Source: an uncultured Clostridia bacterium | Lineage (GTDB): Bacteria > Bacillota > Clostridia > Oscillospirales > Acutalibacteraceae | Direction of reading: 5' to 3' | Assembly (NCBI GenBank): GCA_945971755.1 | Contig: CAMFPJ010000076.1 | Span: 1 to 6,803, forward strand | DNA length: 6,803 bases | Shown here: positions 5,715 through 6,803 of the stretch, piece by piece | How positions within the stretch are numbered: position 1 is the first letter of the stretch | Layout: each line of letters opens with the position of its first letter | The notes under the pieces: model-generated | The model's database searches: none | The model's input: the letters and a program-made list of their open reading frames with translations, nothing else | What the model was told of the DNA's origin: nothing | Program-made: the position numbers and the translations under genes

Positions 5715-6691
5715 CAGTTTACGGCACAGGTGACGGAGCAGACAAAGTGTTTGCAGAATTTGAACGCCTTGGAATTACTCCTCGGTTTGTTGTTGCAAGT
5801 GACACATTTGCAAGAGAACGCACTTTTCACGGATACAAGGTTTTGCCCATAAGTGAACTTGAGAAAACCGTTCCCGATTTTACCGTTGCGCTTGCGTTTG
5901 CAAGCCCGAGAGATGAAGTTATTGCAAATATTAAAACGCTTTCTAAGCGGCACAATGTTATTATGCCGTCAGTTCCCGTTTACGGTAATGATGTTTTTAA
6001 CAAAGAATATCTGAAAACTCATTCAGAAGAAATCAACAATGCATACTCTCTCCTTGCAGATGAAAAATCGAAAGAAGTTTTTAGGAGTATCATGGAATTT
6101 CAAATCACAGGCAATCTTGAGGTTCTTTTTAACTGTGAAACCCCGAAATGCGAAGCATTAAGCCTTTTAGAAATTTCTGATAATGAAAATTACCTTGACC
6201 TTGGCGCATACCGCGGTGACACAATTGACGAGTTAGTCTCTTTTGCCGGCGGATATAAAGAAATTACCGCCGTTGAGCCTGACGCACGTTCATACAAAAA
6301 GCTCTGTAAGCATTGTGAAAATATGAAAAATGTAAGCCTTGTCAATGCCGTTGTTTCAGACTCCTGCGGTGAAGTGCGGTTCGGTGGAAACAAGGGCAGA
6401 GGCGGCAGAATTAAAAATGACGGTATTACCGTACCGTCAATAACCGTGGACTCGTTAAGCCGAAAATTTACATACATTAAAGCTGATACAGAAGGTTCAG
6501 AACGAGAAATGCTAATCGGCGCAAAGAATACTCTTCAAAGAAAGCCGAAACTTAATATTGCGGCTTATCACCGAAGTGAAGATATTTTTGCTCTTACCAA
6601 TAAAATATCAGAGATAAATTCCGAATACAAAATTTATCTTCGCCATCACAAGCATATTTCATTTTGGGACACTAATCTTTACTGCAAATAA
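5648..6691 (+). CDS. FkbM-family SAM-dependent methyltransferase with an N-terminal Rossmann-like domain
   Basis: This is a 347-residue, two-part protein. The C-terminal part (about 165-347) is an FkbM-type methyltransferase: Y182-L-D-L-G-A-Y-R-G-D is the S-adenosylmethionine loop, AVEPD (208-212) is the acidic end of strand 2, YIKADTEGSE (276-285) matches the family's IKxDxEGxE block, and the end (LRHHKHISFWDTNLY, 331-345) is the usual family finish. FkbM enzymes mostly methylate hydroxyl groups of sugars or secondary metabolites; the substrate here is unknown. The N-terminal part (about 20-100) starts with IAVYGTGDGADKV, a glycine-rich turn after a beta strand as in nucleotide- or sugar-binding Rossmann folds; it is probably a substrate-binding domain. 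No signal peptide or membrane segment is seen. GTG at 5648 is the only in-frame start, since TAG at 5618 closes the frame upstream. Its last 20 bases overlap the end of the convergent transporter gene. Confidence 0.85.
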   Translation: MFSYLLETKSSWEKLKSSPEPIAVYGTGDGADKVFAEFERLGITPRFVVASDTFARERTFHGYKVLPISELEKTVPDFTVALAFASPRDEVIANIKTLSKRHNVIMPSVPVYGNDVFNKEYLKTHSEEINNAYSLLADEKSKEVFRSIMEFQITGNLEVLFNCETPKCEALSLLEISDNENYLDLGAYRGDTIDELVSFAGGYKEITAVEPDARSYKKLCKHCENMKNVSLVNAVVSDSCGEVRFGGNKGRGGRIKNDGITVPSITVDSLSRKFTYIKADTEGSEREMLIGAKNTLQRKPKLNIAAYHRSEDIFALTNKISEINSEYKIYLRHHKHISFWDTNLYCK

Positions 6692-6803
6692 CCACCGCAC
6701 AAAGCACAAAAATTATTCCCAAAAGTTTTTCGGGAGTTAATGTTTCATTGTAAACAGCAATACCGATAACAGACGCTACAACAGGTTCCACCGCAACAAT
6801 AAC
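6672..6803 (-). CDS. EamA/DMT-family membrane transporter, C-terminal 43 residues only
   Basis: The frame enters at 6803 on the minus strand and ends at TAG 6674-6672. The visible residues read VIVAVEPVVASVIGIAVYNE, then TLTPEKLLGIIF and a hydrophobic stretch ending in SKD. The pattern of A-x-E-P, a hydrophobic helix, a short N-E-x-L-T loop, G-x-x-x-I and a last hydrophobic helix is the typical end of EamA (drug/metabolite transporter) proteins, where the glutamate-proline lies in transmembrane helix 9 and the rest forms helix 10. The substrate cannot be told from this piece. The end overlaps the convergent methyltransferase gene by 20 bases (6672-6691). Most of the gene lies beyond the window. 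Confidence 0.8.
   Translation of the reverse strand, partial: VIVAVEPVVASVIGIAVYNETLTPEKLLGIIFVLCAVVICSKD

Noticed and set aside
5660..5953. Minus-strand open frame of 97 codons inside the methyltransferase gene
   Set aside because: It is a shadow of the N-terminal domain, with an unusually high content of Cys, Phe and Lys and no recognisable motif.
1..6803. Mobile element, CRISPR array, toxin-antitoxin pair or other defence system
   Set aside because: No transposase, integrase, spaced direct repeats, terminal inverted repeats or paired small genes are seen; each gene belongs to a common chromosomal family.

Overview
This window looks like ordinary chromosomal sequence from an anaerobic, fermentative Firmicute, most likely a member of the Clostridia. 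The clues are AT-rich intergenic DNA with clear sigma-A-type promoters, strong purine-rich ribosome binding sites, a fermentative D-lactate dehydrogenase, and close-packed single genes. I see no IS element, phage gene, CRISPR array, tRNA or rRNA, and no gene-free stretch longer than about 120 bases. Seven protein-coding genes are present; the first and last are cut by the window edges.

Left part (1-2204, minus strand): a class B penicillin-binding protein (start at 1447, C-terminus missing) lies directly downstream of a PAP2-family membrane phosphatase (GTG start at 2147). Both act at the cell envelope, and a carrier-lipid phosphatase next to a peptidoglycan transpeptidase makes biological sense. 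Between them is an 11-bp hairpin followed by six U residues. It looks like an intrinsic terminator for the phosphatase, yet its 3' arm also contains the Shine-Dalgarno sequence of the penicillin-binding protein gene, whose start codon follows the U-tract immediately. This is the most interesting structure in the window.

Middle part (2217-4546, plus strand): a GNAT acetyltransferase and a full-length metallo-beta-lactamase/beta-CASP ribonuclease-type protein, each with its own plausible promoter. Their ribosome binding sites are nearly identical. The second gene ends at a strong hairpin that can terminate transcription from both sides.

Right part (4552-6803): an LdhA-type D-lactate dehydrogenase on the minus strand is transcribed divergently from a two-domain FkbM-type methyltransferase on the plus strand, with overlapping promoter elements between them. 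The methyltransferase overlaps tail-to-tail by 20 bases with the last codons of an EamA/DMT-family transporter on the minus strand, cut by the window edge.

Apart from the phosphatase/penicillin-binding protein pair, the genes appear to be independent units, not one pathway. I did not find a new multi-gene system. The unusual points are regulatory (the hairpin, a consensus-like antisense promoter, overlapping promoters and genes) plus one active-site motif variant.
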